Below are positions 1 to 10,896 of a DNA stretch of 64,000 nt, in pieces. The DNA is from Paraburkholderia panacisoli (GTDB taxonomy: Bacteria > Pseudomonadota > Gammaproteobacteria > Burkholderiales > Burkholderiaceae), in NCBI RefSeq assembly GCF_008369935.1, contig NZ_VTUZ01000011.1:124001-188000 (forward strand), in the 5' to 3' direction. The translations under genes were made by a program, and so were the position numbers. The notes beneath the pieces were generated by a model. That model was not told where the DNA came from, made no database searches, and saw only the letters and a program-made list of their open reading frames with translations. How positions within the stretch are numbered: position 1 is the first letter of the stretch; the number at the start of each line of letters is the position of its first letter.

Positions 1-1
1 T

Positions 2-64
2 CTCGTCGCGGCCTTCGTGGTCGGCTGCGATAAGCTTCGCCGCGCGCCGGGAGGCCGTCCATGA
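2..64 (+). CDS. C-terminal end of small membrane protein upstream of kdpF (partial)
   Basis: Only the last 20 codons are in the window. The visible peptide begins hydrophobic (LVAAFVVGC) and ends in a basic tail, which suits a very small inner-membrane protein of the kind often found just ahead of kdpF in Burkholderia and Pseudomonas. Its TGA stop at 62-64 overlaps the kdpF ATG at 61-63 as ATGA, so the two are probably translationally coupled. The reading frame is supported mainly by this overlap and by the family habit; the function is unknown and the start lies outside the window. Confidence 0.5.
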   Translation, partial: LVAAFVVGCDKLRRAPGGRP

Positions 65-156
65 CTACCTGGATGACCTGGCTCGCGGCAGCTTCGACGC
101 TGATTCTTTTTGCCTACCTCGTGTACGCCTTACTGCGCGCGGAGGCCCTCGAATGA
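61..156 (+). CDS. kdpF: K+-transporting ATPase small subunit KdpF
   Basis: A 31-residue peptide with one predicted transmembrane helix (about residues 6-25). KdpF is the small lipid-like subunit that stabilises the KdpFABC potassium pump in the inner membrane. Size, hydrophobicity and position fit: the start overlaps the upstream gene as ATGA, and the stop TGA at 154-156 overlaps the kdpA ATG at 153 in the same way. Family identity rests on position and size, since KdpF sequences are poorly conserved. Confidence 0.85.
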   Translation: MTTWMTWLAAASTLILFAYLVYALLRAEALE

Positions 157-1961
157 ACTTCAATAACCTGCTTCAACCCGGCGTCTACATCGTCGTGCTG
201 ATCGCGCTTGCCATACCGCTCGGCCGCTACATGACCGGCGTCGTGGACGGTACCTCGGTCGTCGTTCGCCGGATAGGACGGCCGATCGAAACCGCGCTCT
301 TCAGGCTCGCCGGGGTCGACCCGAACGCCGAAATGTCATGGAAACAGTATGCGCTGGCCGTGCTGGTGTTCAACACGCTTGGCGTGCTCGCGGTGTATGG
401 ATTTCTGCGTTTGCAGCAGTGGCTGCCGGCGAACCCGCAGGGCTTCGGACCGATGACGCCCGACGCCGCCTTCAACACGGCAATCAGCTTCGTGACCAAC
501 ACGAACTGGCAGGACTACACACCGGAATCGACCGTCAGCTATCTGACGCAGATGGCCGCGTTGACGGTGCAAAACTTCTTTTCGGCTGCTACAGGTATTG
601 CTGTCGTCATCGCGTTGATTCGCGGCTTCGCCCGTCATACGACGGCGACCATCGGCAACTTCTGGGTCGATCTGACGCGTATCACGCTGTATATCCTCGT
701 GCCGCTCGCAACTGTCATCGCGCTCGTATTCATCAGTCAGGGCGTGATTCAAAACTTCAAGTCGTACCAGGACGTGCCGACGCTGCAAGTGACGACGTAT
801 CAAACCCCGAAGACGGATGCCCAGGGCAATCCCGTCAAGGACGCCAAAGGTGACCCGGTGATGGTGGACAACAAGTCCGACAAGCAGACGATCGCCATGG
901 GGCCGGTTGCGTCGCAGGAAGCGATCAAGATGCTTGGCACCAACGGGGGAGGCTTCTTTAACGCCAATTCCGCCCATCCGTACGAGAACCCGACTCCGTT
1001 CGCCAACTTCGTTCAGATGATCGCGATGCTCGTTATCCCTGCCGCGTTGTGCCTCGTGTTCGGGCGGATGGTGGGTGACCAGCGTCAGGGCTATGCGGTA
1101 CTCGCCGCGATGACGATCGCTTTCGCGCTCGCGTGCTGGGGTGAAATTTCCTCGGAGCAGAGCGGCAATCCGCTGTTTGCGTCACTGCATGTCGACCAGA
1201 GCGCGTCGGCCGGCCAGGTGGGCGGCAATATGGAAGGCAAGGAAACCCGCTTCGGCATCGCGCAATCCGGCATCTTCACGGTGGCAACCACCGCCGCGTC
1301 GTGCGGCGCGGTCCTCAACACGCACGATTCGCTGACACCGATGGGCGGCTTCGTTCCGCTGCTGCTGATCGAGCTCGGTGAAGTGATCTTCGGCGGTGTC
1401 GGCTCGGGTCTGTACGGCATGCTCGTATTCGCGTTGCTGGCCGTGTTCGTGGCGGGCCTGATGATCGGGCGAACGCCGGAGTACATCGGCAAGAAAATCG
1501 AGTCGTACGAGATGAAGATGGTGTCGATCGCCGTGCTGCTCACGCCACTGCTAGTCCTGGTCGGCGCGTCGATCGGTGTACTGACAGCCGCCGGCACGGC
1601 GGGCGTCGCCAATCCCGGTCCGCACGGATTCTCCGAGATCCTCTACGCGTACAGCTCGGCTGCCAATAACAACGGCAGCGCTTTTGCGGGCCTCTCGGTC
1701 AATACGCCGTTCTACAACGGAACGCTGGCCGTCGCCATGTGGTTCGGCCGTTTCGGCTCGATTGTGCCGGTGCTCGCGATTGCCGGGTCGCTTGCCGCAA
1801 AGAAACGCATATCCGCGACCGCCGGCACCCTGCCGACGCACGGCCCATTGTTCGTCGTGCTGTTGCTCGGCACGGTCGTGCTGGTCGGCGCGCTGACCTA
1901 CGTGCCGGCGCTGGCGCTCGGCCCCGTCGTCGAACATCTGATCATGGTCGCGGGACATTGA
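153..1961 (+). CDS. kdpA: Potassium-transporting ATPase subunit KdpA
   Basis: KdpA is the K+-binding, channel-like subunit of the high-affinity P-type pump KdpFABC and sits in the inner membrane. The 602-residue protein is slightly longer than the usual 557-600. The four selectivity-filter regions can be seen: TNTNWQ near residue 115, [19 protein letters not shown] near 262, [11 protein letters not shown] near 390 and NNNGSAFAG near 506. An insert near residues 215-235, rich in Lys and Asp, lies in an extracytoplasmic loop, a place where length varies in the family. The start overlaps kdpF by 4 bases and the gene leads into kdpB after 13 bases, so kdpFABC is one operon. Expression normally answers to low external K+ through KdpDE; the operon promoter lies outside the window. 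Confidence 0.98.
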   Translation: MNFNNLLQPGVYIVVLIALAIPLGRYMTGVVDGTSVVVRRIGRPIETALFRLAGVDPNAEMSWKQYALAVLVFNTLGVLAVYGFLRLQQWLPANPQGFGPMTPDAAFNTAISFVTNTNWQDYTPESTVSYLTQMAALTVQNFFSAATGIAVVIALIRGFARHTTATIGNFWVDLTRITLYILVPLATVIALVFISQGVIQNFKSYQDVPTLQVTTYQTPKTDAQGNPVKDAKGDPVMVDNKSDKQTIAMGPVASQEAIKMLGTNGGGFFNANSAHPYENPTPFANFVQMIAMLVIPAALCLVFGRMVGDQRQGYAVLAAMTIAFALACWGEISSEQSGNPLFASLHVDQSASAGQVGGNMEGKETRFGIAQSGIFTVATTAASCGAVLNTHDSLTPMGGFVPLLLIELGEVIFGGVGSGLYGMLVFALLAVFVAGLMIGRTPEYIGKKIESYEMKMVSIAVLLTPLLVLVGASIGVLTAAGTAGVANPGPHGFSEILYAYSSAANNNGSAFAGLSVNTPFYNGTLAVAMWFGRFGSIVPVLAIAGSLAAKKRISATAGTLPTHGPLFVVLLLGTVVLVGALTYVPALALGPVVEHLIMVAGH

Positions 1962-1974
1962 CTGAGAGGACAGC

Positions 1975-4110
<2,136 letters not shown>

Positions 4111-4129
4111 CCACGAAAGAGTGAACATC

Positions 4130-4711
4130 ATGAAAACGCTGATTCGCCCGGTACTTGTCCTCTTCATCCTGATGACCGTGATCACCGGCGTGATCTATCC
4201 GGTCGTCGTCACGGCTCTCGGCCGCGGCGCCTTCGGGGCACAGGCCAACGGCAGCCTGATCGAGAGGAACGGCAAGCCGGTCGGCTCTAACCTGATCGGT
4301 CAGCAGTTCGACGCGCCGTACTATTTCTGGGGACGCTTGTCGGCCACAAGTCCCATGCCCTACAACGCGCAGAATTCGGGCGGTTCGAACCTCGGGCCAA
4401 CCAACCCCGCGCTTGCGGGCGAAATCAAGGGCCGTCTCGATGCCTTGAAAGCCGCGGGTAACGACATGTCGCAACCTGTGCCGGTGGACCTGGTGACGTC
4501 CTCGGGCAGTGGACTCGACCCGGAAATCAGCCCGGCGGCCGCAGCCTATCAGGTTGCGCGTGTAGCGCAAGCGCGAGGTTTGCCGGCCGACCAGGTTCGT
4601 GATCTTGTCGCCCGGAATACGTCGGGGCGGCAGTTCGGCATTCTCGGCGAGGCACGCGTGAACGTGCTGAAGCTCAACCTTGCGTTGGACGACCTCAGGC
4701 CAATGCAGTGA
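4130..4711 (+). CDS. kdpC: Potassium-transporting ATPase subunit KdpC
   Basis: KdpC is the single-span inner-membrane subunit that raises the ATP affinity of KdpB. The 193-residue product starts [15 protein letters not shown], giving an N-terminal helix at about 7-29, and carries the conserved [19 protein letters not shown] and [10 protein letters not shown] blocks. ATG 4130 is chosen over an in-frame GTG at 4121 because GAAAGAG at about 4115-4121 is correctly spaced and family proteins begin at this Met. The TGA stop at 4709-4711 directly touches the kdpE reading frame. In most proteobacteria kdpD follows here; it is absent in this window. Confidence 0.97.
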   Translation: MKTLIRPVLVLFILMTVITGVIYPVVVTALGRGAFGAQANGSLIERNGKPVGSNLIGQQFDAPYYFWGRLSATSPMPYNAQNSGGSNLGPTNPALAGEIKGRLDALKAAGNDMSQPVPVDLVTSSGSGLDPEISPAAAAYQVARVAQARGLPADQVRDLVARNTSGRQFGILGEARVNVLKLNLALDDLRPMQ

Positions 4712-4731
4712 CGTCAGCGCTCGCGGCCGTT

Positions 4732-5430
4732 ATGAGCGAACCCACCATAACAGTCGTTGTGATAGACGATGACAAAACCATAAGCCGCTTCATTCGCACG
4801 TACCTCGAAGCGCACGGGATGAACGTGTTCGGAGCGCAGACAGGCGCACAAGGTCTCGCCCAGGCCGCGACGCGGCTGGCGGATCTTGTCATCATCGATC
4901 TCGCGTTGCCTGATATGGACGGCATCGATGTGATCCGCCAGTTGCGCGGCTGGTCGGCGATGCCGGTGATCGTCCTGTCGGCGCGAAACCGCGAGGAAGA
5001 CAAGGTCGCCGCGCTCGACGCCGGTGCCGACGATTATCTGACCAAGCCGTTTGGCTTGCCTGAGCTAGGCGCGCGGATTCGTGCCCATCTGCGCAGGCAA
5101 GCCGCACCCGGACGGGTCGGTTCGCCGCTGGTCCATTTCGGCCAGGTCACCGTCGATCTCGGCGAGCGGCAAGTGCTGCGCGATAGCCGTATTGTTCATC
5201 TCAGCCCGACCGAATATCGGCTTCTCTCAACACTGGTGCGTCATTCGGGACGGGTCTTGACGCATGCGCAACTGCTTGGCGAGGTATGGGGTCCCTTGCA
5301 AACCGATAACCACCACTACCTGCGGGTCTACATGGGACATCTGCGCCACAAGCTTGAAAGCGATCCGGCGCACCCCGAGCACATCATCACTGAGTCGGGC
5401 GTGGGGTACCGGCTGGTCGGCGCGCAGTGA
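4732..5430 (+). CDS. kdpE: Response regulator KdpE (OmpR/PhoB family)
   Basis: A 232-residue two-domain regulator. The receiver domain has the acidic pair in VVIDDDK, the phospho-acceptor Asp56 (LVIIDLALPDMDG) and the Lys of DDYLTKPFG. The C-terminal winged helix holds LSPTEYRLLSTLVRHSGRVLTH and the KdpE-typical HYLRVYMGHLRHKLE near the end. KdpE activates kdpFABC at low K+ when phosphorylated by the sensor kinase KdpD. The frame is open back to a GTG at 4708 whose GTGA overlaps the kdpC stop, so a start coupled to kdpC is possible; ATG 4732 is preferred because it matches the usual N-terminus. No kdpD lies between kdpC and kdpE, so its kinase must be encoded elsewhere or be another protein. 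Confidence 0.93.
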   Translation: MSEPTITVVVIDDDKTISRFIRTYLEAHGMNVFGAQTGAQGLAQAATRLADLVIIDLALPDMDGIDVIRQLRGWSAMPVIVLSARNREEDKVAALDAGADDYLTKPFGLPELGARIRAHLRRQAAPGRVGSPLVHFGQVTVDLGERQVLRDSRIVHLSPTEYRLLSTLVRHSGRVLTHAQLLGEVWGPLQTDNHHYLRVYMGHLRHKLESDPAHPEHIITESGVGYRLVGAQ

Positions 5431-5475
5431 AATTCATTGGATTTTTATACCATCACAGGCAATCGTTTCGCGGTC

Positions 5476-5497
5476 TTAACGCAGCCCTCCGTATAGT
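5476..5497 (+). promoter_or_regulatory. Putative promoter of the small gene pair at 5546
   Basis: TTAACGCAG at 5476-5484 is followed by a -10-like TATAGT at 5492-5497. The same 9-mer occurs at the same distance (16 bases start to start) from a -10-like TAAGCT ahead of the stress-protein gene at 6225. No good -35 box is seen, so the 9-mer may be an activator site or an alternative sigma element. This is pattern matching only. Confidence 0.4.
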
Positions 5498-5545
5498 TTG
5501 TGGCTGGCATTCGCCACAAAGAATATCCGAATTGCTGGAGGCTGC

Positions 5546-5761
5546 ATGGCATTCAAACAAACGAAGGGAAACGTGACCGTCGAGGCTTGTGTGTTTCCCG
5601 CCCCGGGCCGCATGTTCAAAGGAGCGCTACGCGTGACGACCACACGGCACGGCAAGGAGGTTCAGCGAGTCACCGGGCGCGGCTGCGGCCGGCCGATGCC
5701 GATTTCCGCTCAAGCGCTGGAGCTGGCCGAAATCGAAGCTCGCCGCGTGCTTGGAATCTGA
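5546..5761 (+). CDS. Small unknown protein (71 aa)
   Basis: I do not recognise this family. The 71-residue product starts MAFKQTKGNVTVEACVF and is basic, with no membrane span or signal peptide. The frame is open upstream to 5498, but ATG 5546 is chosen because a good CTGGAGG ribosome site (5535-5541) sits just before it. The next gene starts six bases after its stop, so the two probably form an operon. The promoter motif at 5476-5497 resembles the one before the stress-protein gene, which suggests shared control. Confidence 0.65.
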   Translation: MAFKQTKGNVTVEACVFPAPGRMFKGALRVTTTRHGKEVQRVTGRGCGRPMPISAQALELAEIEARRVLGI

Positions 5762-5767
5762 CCTGCC

Positions 5768-6112
5768 ATGACACCCTCAAGATTCGCGATGATGTTCCGG
5801 GGAATGTGCAAGGTCGTCGCCATCGCCTTCGTGACCAATCAGATTCTTACGACTCTTTTCACGTATCTCGCGCGGCAACTCGATGCTGCGCTTCCGGATC
5901 AAGCCCTTTGGCTTTTCAGTTGCGTGACGTGCGGACTGTTGACGCTATGGCTGCAATCCGACGCACGTCGCGCGTTCGGCTTCGCGCGTGAGAAGGGTTT
6001 TGTGAAGAAGGGCGGCGACCGCCAGCCGTATGTGCAGATTGCCGACGACTGCCCGAAACGCTGGCTCGTGATTCTGCATATCGAACTGAATCCTGCAGCC
6101 GTTCAGGCGTAA
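5768..6112 (+). CDS. Small membrane protein of unknown function (114 aa)
   Basis: The 114-residue protein has two likely membrane helices (about residues 13-36 and 43-62), then a basic cytoplasmic tail with FGFAREKGFVKKGGDRQPYVQ. I do not recognise a named family. It begins six bases after the preceding small gene and is probably co-transcribed with it. It lies between that gene and the UspA-family gene in what may be a small stress-related group downstream of kdp. Confidence 0.6.
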   Translation: MTPSRFAMMFRGMCKVVAIAFVTNQILTTLFTYLARQLDAALPDQALWLFSCVTCGLLTLWLQSDARRAFGFAREKGFVKKGGDRQPYVQIADDCPKRWLVILHIELNPAAVQA

Positions 6113-6170
6113 CCACGCGATTCCTGGGCTGGCCGCCGCCACTAAACAAATCGAATACTTTTACACGGCT

Positions 6171-6192
6171 TTAACGCAGCTTTAGCTAAGCT
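6171..6192 (+). promoter_or_regulatory. Putative promoter of the stress-protein gene
   Basis: TTAACGCAG at 6171-6179 and a -10-like TAAGCT at 6187-6192, with the same spacing as the element at 5476-5497. The start codon of the next gene is 33 bases downstream. Two occurrences with the same geometry within 700 bases suggest a shared regulator. Confidence 0.4.
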
Positions 6193-6224
6193 AAAAATGC
6201 AAAGGTACCGGTTTGGAGTTTTCG

Positions 6225-6641
6225 ATGATACGAATGCTGATTCCCGTCCTCGATCATCGCGGCGCGGTCGAAGCCGCACGCTATGCAGCGTCCATGTTTC
6301 TGGAACGCGGTGTCACAGAGGTCGAATTGGTGGAAGTTCTCGAGCCGGTCGATCAGGGGCGCACGGCCGCCTTCCATACCCGCAGCGCTCTGGTTCGCCG
6401 CGAGAAGCGGGCCATGCTGAAGGCGTTGATCGACGCCCGCAACATTCTCGAGGACGCCGGTGTGCCATACCGCTGGAAGCGCATATTCGGCCGTTGGACA
6501 AAAGCGATCGCCGACTACGCGGCAATCACCCAGCCCGACGTCATGGTGATCGACGTCAGCCACATGGGCTTCTTCCGCAGACTGATCATGTTCACGTCCT
6601 TGTCGAGGCGCACCGTCACTCCGGTGACGTTGGTCCACTGA
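6225..6641 (+). CDS. Universal stress protein family (UspA-like)
   Basis: A 138-residue protein beginning MIRMLIPVLDHRGAVEAARYAA, the beta-strand and helix of a UspA alpha/beta fold, and ending with VMVIDVSHMGFFRRL...VTPVTLVH, the usual C-terminal strand. The ATP-binding G-x2-G-x9-G(S/T) motif is not intact, so nucleotide binding is doubtful. ATG 6225 is chosen because GGAG at 6215-6218 is well placed; a longer TTG start at 6213 would lie on the ribosome site itself. UspA proteins are cytoplasmic and induced by starvation, low oxygen or other stresses. It is monocistronic, with its own promoter motif at 6171-6192. Confidence 0.8.
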   Translation: MIRMLIPVLDHRGAVEAARYAASMFLERGVTEVELVEVLEPVDQGRTAAFHTRSALVRREKRAMLKALIDARNILEDAGVPYRWKRIFGRWTKAIADYAAITQPDVMVIDVSHMGFFRRLIMFTSLSRRTVTPVTLVH

Positions 6642-6820
6642 ATCATCCGACGTTGATTGGCAGCAGCACCCTCTGTTTGCACTGCTGATGCAGCCGTTTC
6701 AGTCGCAATCGGGGACGACGGAGACGAAATGGCGTCTTTTGATTGCAGGAAGCTAACCGACATCAACGATTGCGCCGTCGTGCCCCCGGCCGATTTCGCA
6801 GAAGTGCACGTCGGGCGCCT

Positions 6821-8335
6821 TCACCGCGTCAGCCATTCGGGTTTGCTCGAGCCTCGTGGCACGAGCACTGTCCTGAAGGCCCCGGGCGTCTTCGACAGGA
6901 CCACCTGGTCGGTCATGCCCTGATACGTGCCCAGCGGGGTCTCCGCAGTGAACAGATCGGGAGCGACGTACGAGTGCTCCTCGGAAGATCCGGCGGTCGC
7001 CCGGGCATAGTCCCTGTCGAAGATGCCGAGCGAGAACAGCCACAGCACGGTTCGGGTCAGAGAAACGGTGACGCGATAGCTGCCACCCTCGATTGCACGA
7101 CGACGCAGCGCCGCGAGTACGCCGACCGTGCCGAGCCAGCCCACCACGTTGTCGACAATGGGGATGATCGGCGGCGATTTCGGACGCGCGAGCGTGCCTT
7201 CGACGGCGAACAGCCCCGAGACGGCCGCGCCGATTTCATCGAATCCCGGACGATACTTCCAGGGGCCCTTGGCGCCGTGAAGCAGGACACTGGCATGGAT
7301 CAACCCAGGCTTTCTGCCGCACAGCTCGTCGGCATCGAGACCATGGCGTTCCAGATAGCCCGGACGCTTGTTCGCGAAGAAGACGTCGGCATCCTTCAGC
7401 AGGAGATCGAATTTTGCGCGATCCTCCTTCGAGTAATCCAGGATCGTCGAGCGCATCCCGACCTGAGTGTCCCACGCGAACGCTTCGATCTCGCTGTCGT
7501 CGTACGGCCGCCAGATGTTGAGGACATCGGCCCCGTGCAAAGCGAGGTCTCTCCCGATGGCCGCTCCGGCAATCACGTGACCCATCCCAAGTGCGCGAAT
7601 GCCGTCCAGCGGAGTGGTGCCCTCTTTCCTGAAAGGGATCGGCTCGCTTTCGCCGATCTGTTCCACGTTGATCAGCGACATTCTCGAGAGGACCTCGGTG
7701 TACTGAAGCTCCTTGCTGAATTCCTCGAAAGTACGCACCTTCGCGATGACGATCCCGGCCTCCGCCGCCGCATTCTCCAGGTCGTCGGCGCGCCACTGCA
7801 GAATGGCGTTGCGCACGGATTCCGGGCTGGCGTCGCACCGGAGCAGGCTGAGTTCGCGGGCAGCCAGCTTGGGATAGATGTTCAGGGGCACGACGTGCCG
7901 TCCATCGCGGGTTTCGCGAAAGAGATTCGTATCGACTTTGAGGGCCGGAGGACGTCCATTGATCGTCTCCCATTTCAGATCGAAGAACCCGGCGAAGCGC
8001 CGCAACGCTTTACGAACGTCCACTTCGATGTCCTGTTCCTCGCCGCTGCGCAGTCGCCATAGCGCGGCGACGCCGACGGCCTTGGCGGCCAGGGCGATCG
8101 CGGACAACGAGCCGAACCGGAAGAGAGCGGGAATGATCGGATCCTGGCCGTGGAAAGTGATCTTGCCCCCGCTGTCCGCCGTCGATAACCCGACGTCTTT
8201 CAGTACGTCATTGAGCGCGCCGTGCAGGTCGATTTCCGAGCTCCGCGCCGGATTCGCAAGCTTCGATTGAATGATGCCGGTGAGCCGATCCGTTTCGTTT
8301 TCGCTTTCGATTGGAAGATTGGTCGAGTCGTTCAT
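6821..8335 (-). CDS. CaiB/BaiF-type CoA-transferase, long form
   Basis: Family III CoA-transferases move CoA between carboxylic acids. The recognisable CaiB core start (LDGIRALGMGHVIAGAAIGRDLALHGADVLNIWRP) appears only near residue 240 of 504, followed by ADVFFANKRPGYLERHGLD and YRPGFDEIGAAVSG, whose Asp matches the catalytic Asp of the family. The first 240 residues contain pieces like the middle and C-terminal part of CaiB proteins (SGEEQDIEVDVRKAL, RETRDGRHVV, AKVRTFEEF), so the protein looks like two incomplete CaiB units in permuted order. Usual single-unit enzymes have about 400 residues. ATG 8335 is preferred to the TTG two codons earlier. It is the third gene of a minus-strand set with a 3-hydroxyacyl-CoA dehydrogenase, suggesting carnitine-like or branched hydroxy-acid catabolism. 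The substrate is unknown. Confidence 0.85.
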   Translation of the reverse strand: MNDSTNLPIESENETDRLTGIIQSKLANPARSSEIDLHGALNDVLKDVGLSTADSGGKITFHGQDPIIPALFRFGSLSAIALAAKAVGVAALWRLRSGEEQDIEVDVRKALRRFAGFFDLKWETINGRPPALKVDTNLFRETRDGRHVVPLNIYPKLAARELSLLRCDASPESVRNAILQWRADDLENAAAEAGIVIAKVRTFEEFSKELQYTEVLSRMSLINVEQIGESEPIPFRKEGTTPLDGIRALGMGHVIAGAAIGRDLALHGADVLNIWRPYDDSEIEAFAWDTQVGMRSTILDYSKEDRAKFDLLLKDADVFFANKRPGYLERHGLDADELCGRKPGLIHASVLLHGAKGPWKYRPGFDEIGAAVSGLFAVEGTLARPKSPPIIPIVDNVVGWLGTVGVLAALRRRAIEGGSYRVTVSLTRTVLWLFSLGIFDRDYARATAGSSEEHSYVAPDLFTAETPLGTYQGMTDQVVLSKTPGAFRTVLVPRGSSKPEWLTR

Positions 8336-8427
8336 GTGCAAGAATCCATTTCGTTAAGGGAGTGTCAACTGCCCGCGAGCAGCCCACGCGAGCCGCAGCC
8401 TCGCGTGGCGTGGCCGCGTCCGTGCCT

Positions 8428-9375
8428 TTAACGCGCAATTCCTTTGGTGCGCAGTTCGATGAGGCCGAGCAGCATCTCGTCCCGCTCCGCCTCCAACTCC
8501 TCGATGGATCGCGATCCGACCTCTGCGTGGACGCTGTCGATGAGCTTCTTCTGCACTTCCGGCGTCAGCTCCGGCGCGCCCAGATCCTTCCACCCAGCCG
8601 TCATCGGACCCGTGAACTGATGGAAGAAGTGCTCGATGCCGCCCGGGCCGCCGCCGAGGTGATTGAGCATCATGTTGCCCATCACGCCCCAGCGCAGGCC
8701 CGGCCCCCATGAAAGGGCGGTATCGACGTCGGCGGCGCTCAGCACACCCTCCGCCACCAGGTAATAGACTTCGCGCGCGACCGCGAACTGCAAACGGTTG
8801 GCAACATGGCCCTGCAATTCCTTGTGCAGGCGCACCGCCCGTTTCCCGATCGACGTATAGAATTCCGTGGCGCGCCGGATCGTCTCTTCCGAGGTCTTTG
8901 TCCCGCCGACTATCTCGACCAGCGGAATCAGGTGCGGCGGATTGAACGGATGCCCGACGACGCAGCGCTCGGGATGCAGCACGGCGCCCACCTGGATGCT
9001 GCTCATGGGCAGCGTCGAAGTGCTCGACGCGATGATCACGCGGGGGGGCAGCAGCTCATCGAGTTGCCGATAGAGCTCCTGCTTGAATTCGAGCCGCTCG
9101 GGGCCGTTTTCCTGGACGAGGTCCACATCCGTGAGCGCTTGTGCGAGCACCGGGGTGAATGTGAGGTTCGCTTGCGACGCTCCGGGGGCAAGGCCCAATC
9201 TCTTGAGCGACGGCCATGCGGACTCCACGAACTCCTTGAGTTGGGCTTCGGCATTCGGCGCGATGTCCGTCGCAACGACCTGCAGTCCCTTGGCTAGAAA
9301 CAGCGCGGTCCAGCTGGCGCCGATCACGCCGGCGCCGATGACGGCGATGCGACGAATGGCCGTGGTATCAGTCAT
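8428..9375 (-). CDS. 3-hydroxyacyl-CoA dehydrogenase family protein
   Basis: A 315-residue NAD-dependent dehydrogenase. The N-terminal Rossmann motif is IAVIGAGVIGASWTALFLAKG (residues 10-30), followed by the family pattern QENGPERLEFKQELYRQLD and ASSTSTLPMS. The catalytic His lies in VVGHPFNPPHLIPLVEIVGG, and the C-terminal helical domain has HVANRLQFAVAREVYYLVAEG. This length and these motifs match the short 3-hydroxybutyryl-CoA, carnitine 3-dehydrogenase and L-gulonate 3-dehydrogenase group rather than the large FadB type. It sits between the propeller gene (21-base gap) and the CoA-transferase gene (92-base gap), all on the minus strand. A carnitine-like or 3-hydroxy acid substrate is an inference. 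Confidence 0.93.
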   Translation of the reverse strand: MTDTTAIRRIAVIGAGVIGASWTALFLAKGLQVVATDIAPNAEAQLKEFVESAWPSLKRLGLAPGASQANLTFTPVLAQALTDVDLVQENGPERLEFKQELYRQLDELLPPRVIIASSTSTLPMSSIQVGAVLHPERCVVGHPFNPPHLIPLVEIVGGTKTSEETIRRATEFYTSIGKRAVRLHKELQGHVANRLQFAVAREVYYLVAEGVLSAADVDTALSWGPGLRWGVMGNMMLNHLGGGPGGIEHFFHQFTGPMTAGWKDLGAPELTPEVQKKLIDSVHAEVGSRSIEELEAERDEMLLGLIELRTKGIAR

Positions 9376-9396
9376 GTCATGTCTCCAATGCGTTGG

Positions 9397-10311
9397 TCAG
9401 ACTTCGGCATAGGCGATGCCGGTGAGATTGCCTTGGGCGAAGAGGAAATTGCGCTGGTTCTTTCCATCGAGATCGACGCAATAGACGGAGCCGGCCAGGT
9501 CCGTGATGAACATCCGATTGCCGGGAACGTCGAGCGCGATACCGATTCCCTCCATCAAGTGCGTAACGACGATTTCGGCCGCCGCCTCCCCGTCGACCAG
9601 CACGCGATTGACGGTATTGCCGCGCGGAGGATCGCCGCGGTCGGTCCAGTAGAGGACGCGGCTCGCCAGGTCGAGCTCGAGGTCGATGGGCTCTGGCAGT
9701 CGGTCGAACAGCACCTCGATGTCGGAGCGGTTTGTCGGGTCTTCGCCCGCCGGGATGTCGATGCTGGCGCGCAAGAGGCGGCCCAGGCCGGCGTTGTCCG
9801 GGCCTTTCTGCGTCCAGTAGAGTTTCCCTAGCTTCGGATCGATCGTGATTCCAACGCACCAGCGGGTCTGGTCGAGCCGGTCCTTGTCGCCATGTCCGGT
9901 CGCGACCAACGTTTCGACCTGAGAGCCGTCGAGGTTGGCGCGCATCACGCGCATGCCCTCGCGGTCGCACCAATAGAGCTTGCCGCCCGCCTTGTCGAGA
10001 TGAATCTGCTTGGGTGTGTGCGTGACGCCTTGCGGGACGATAACCACACGGTTCTTGCCGTCGAGGTCGGCTCGCTCGATCGAGCCATCATCGAGGCCGA
10101 CCGTACCCATGTTGGTCCAATAGATATGACCAGCATCCGCCTCCACGACTATGCCGTCGGGGAGGCGGCAATCCGTGACGATCGTCTTGCGGTCGGATCC
10201 ATCGGGCTTTGTCGAGAGAATGCGGCCGCCGCTCAATTCGAGGAAAAACAATCGGCCGGAGCGGGTCGCATCCGCGGAAACATGTGTTCCACTGCCTTGG
10301 GACACGGTCAT
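9397..10311 (-). CDS. YWTD-repeat beta-propeller protein (SMP-30/LDL-receptor-like)
   Basis: A 304-residue protein made almost wholly of beta-propeller repeats: HIYWTNMG, KLYWCDREG, KLYWTQKGP and VLYWTDRGD mark successive blades, each followed by an xRADLDG-type strand. No signal peptide is seen. The frame is open to 10626, but ATG 10311 is chosen because it follows GAAAGGA and the first blade starts just after it. Such proteins are sometimes sugar-lactone hydrolases or binding proteins; here it is the first gene of a set with hydroxyacyl-CoA dehydrogenase and CoA-transferase genes, where a lactonase role would be plausible but is not shown. Confidence 0.82.
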   Translation of the reverse strand: MTVSQGSGTHVSADATRSGRLFFLELSGGRILSTKPDGSDRKTIVTDCRLPDGIVVEADAGHIYWTNMGTVGLDDGSIERADLDGKNRVVIVPQGVTHTPKQIHLDKAGGKLYWCDREGMRVMRANLDGSQVETLVATGHGDKDRLDQTRWCVGITIDPKLGKLYWTQKGPDNAGLGRLLRASIDIPAGEDPTNRSDIEVLFDRLPEPIDLELDLASRVLYWTDRGDPPRGNTVNRVLVDGEAAAEIVVTHLMEGIGIALDVPGNRMFITDLAGSVYCVDLDGKNQRNFLFAQGNLTGIAYAEV

Positions 10312-10896
10312 AGTGCGTCCTTTCGTGTGACTACCATTGGAAGAGGAAAGAGAGACTGAATGCCGGGCGCGACTGCGTACCGCCGGGTAGCGGTCTCGTC
10401 GATCATCGTGAAGGGTTCGGAAAGCCGTCGTTTGGTGCCAGGAAACTACCTGGGTTACCGAAACCCCGAGTTTTTTGATCATAGTTGGCGGGGGCGAAGG
10501 ACGGCTACTACATGAATCTGGTATGAGCCAAGCAAGGCCACTGGCGCTCGACGGTTGTTGAGCAACGAGCCCTGTCACCTGGATGTGCTTCGGAGTACAC
10601 AAAGAGGCAATGTCTCGGCCGAGCACGACGTTACCTTGTCGCGCCAGATGCTCTACCGATGTTGGTATAGAACGGCTGCTACGGAGCAGCGCCTATGGCT
10701 GCTCCGGATCGACTACGGCAGGTTGACGTCGGAAAGCAGCGAACGACGCAGCCTGTCGAGCTAGTGGGCAATTTGATAATCTGATTCGGCCGAACCCGGC
10801 TTGCCTTTACCTCCCGGATGCGCGACATTGCTGGAACCGCCAGCAGCAAAGCAGAACACCCTGATCCACGACGAATCGCAACCTCTGCATGGAACA
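10312..10896. other. Divergent intergenic region
   Basis: This 585-base stretch between the minus-strand propeller set and the plus-strand LysR gene holds no convincing gene. It contains an inverted repeat GGAGCAGC/GCTGCTCC at 10683-10705 with a 7-base loop, which could be a hairpin or an operator. It should contain the promoters of both divergent units. Confidence 0.55.

Noticed and set aside
4708-4734. GTG start for KdpE overlapping the kdpC stop
   Set aside because: Possible as a coupled start, but the usual family N-terminus begins at ATG 4732; kept as an alternative only.
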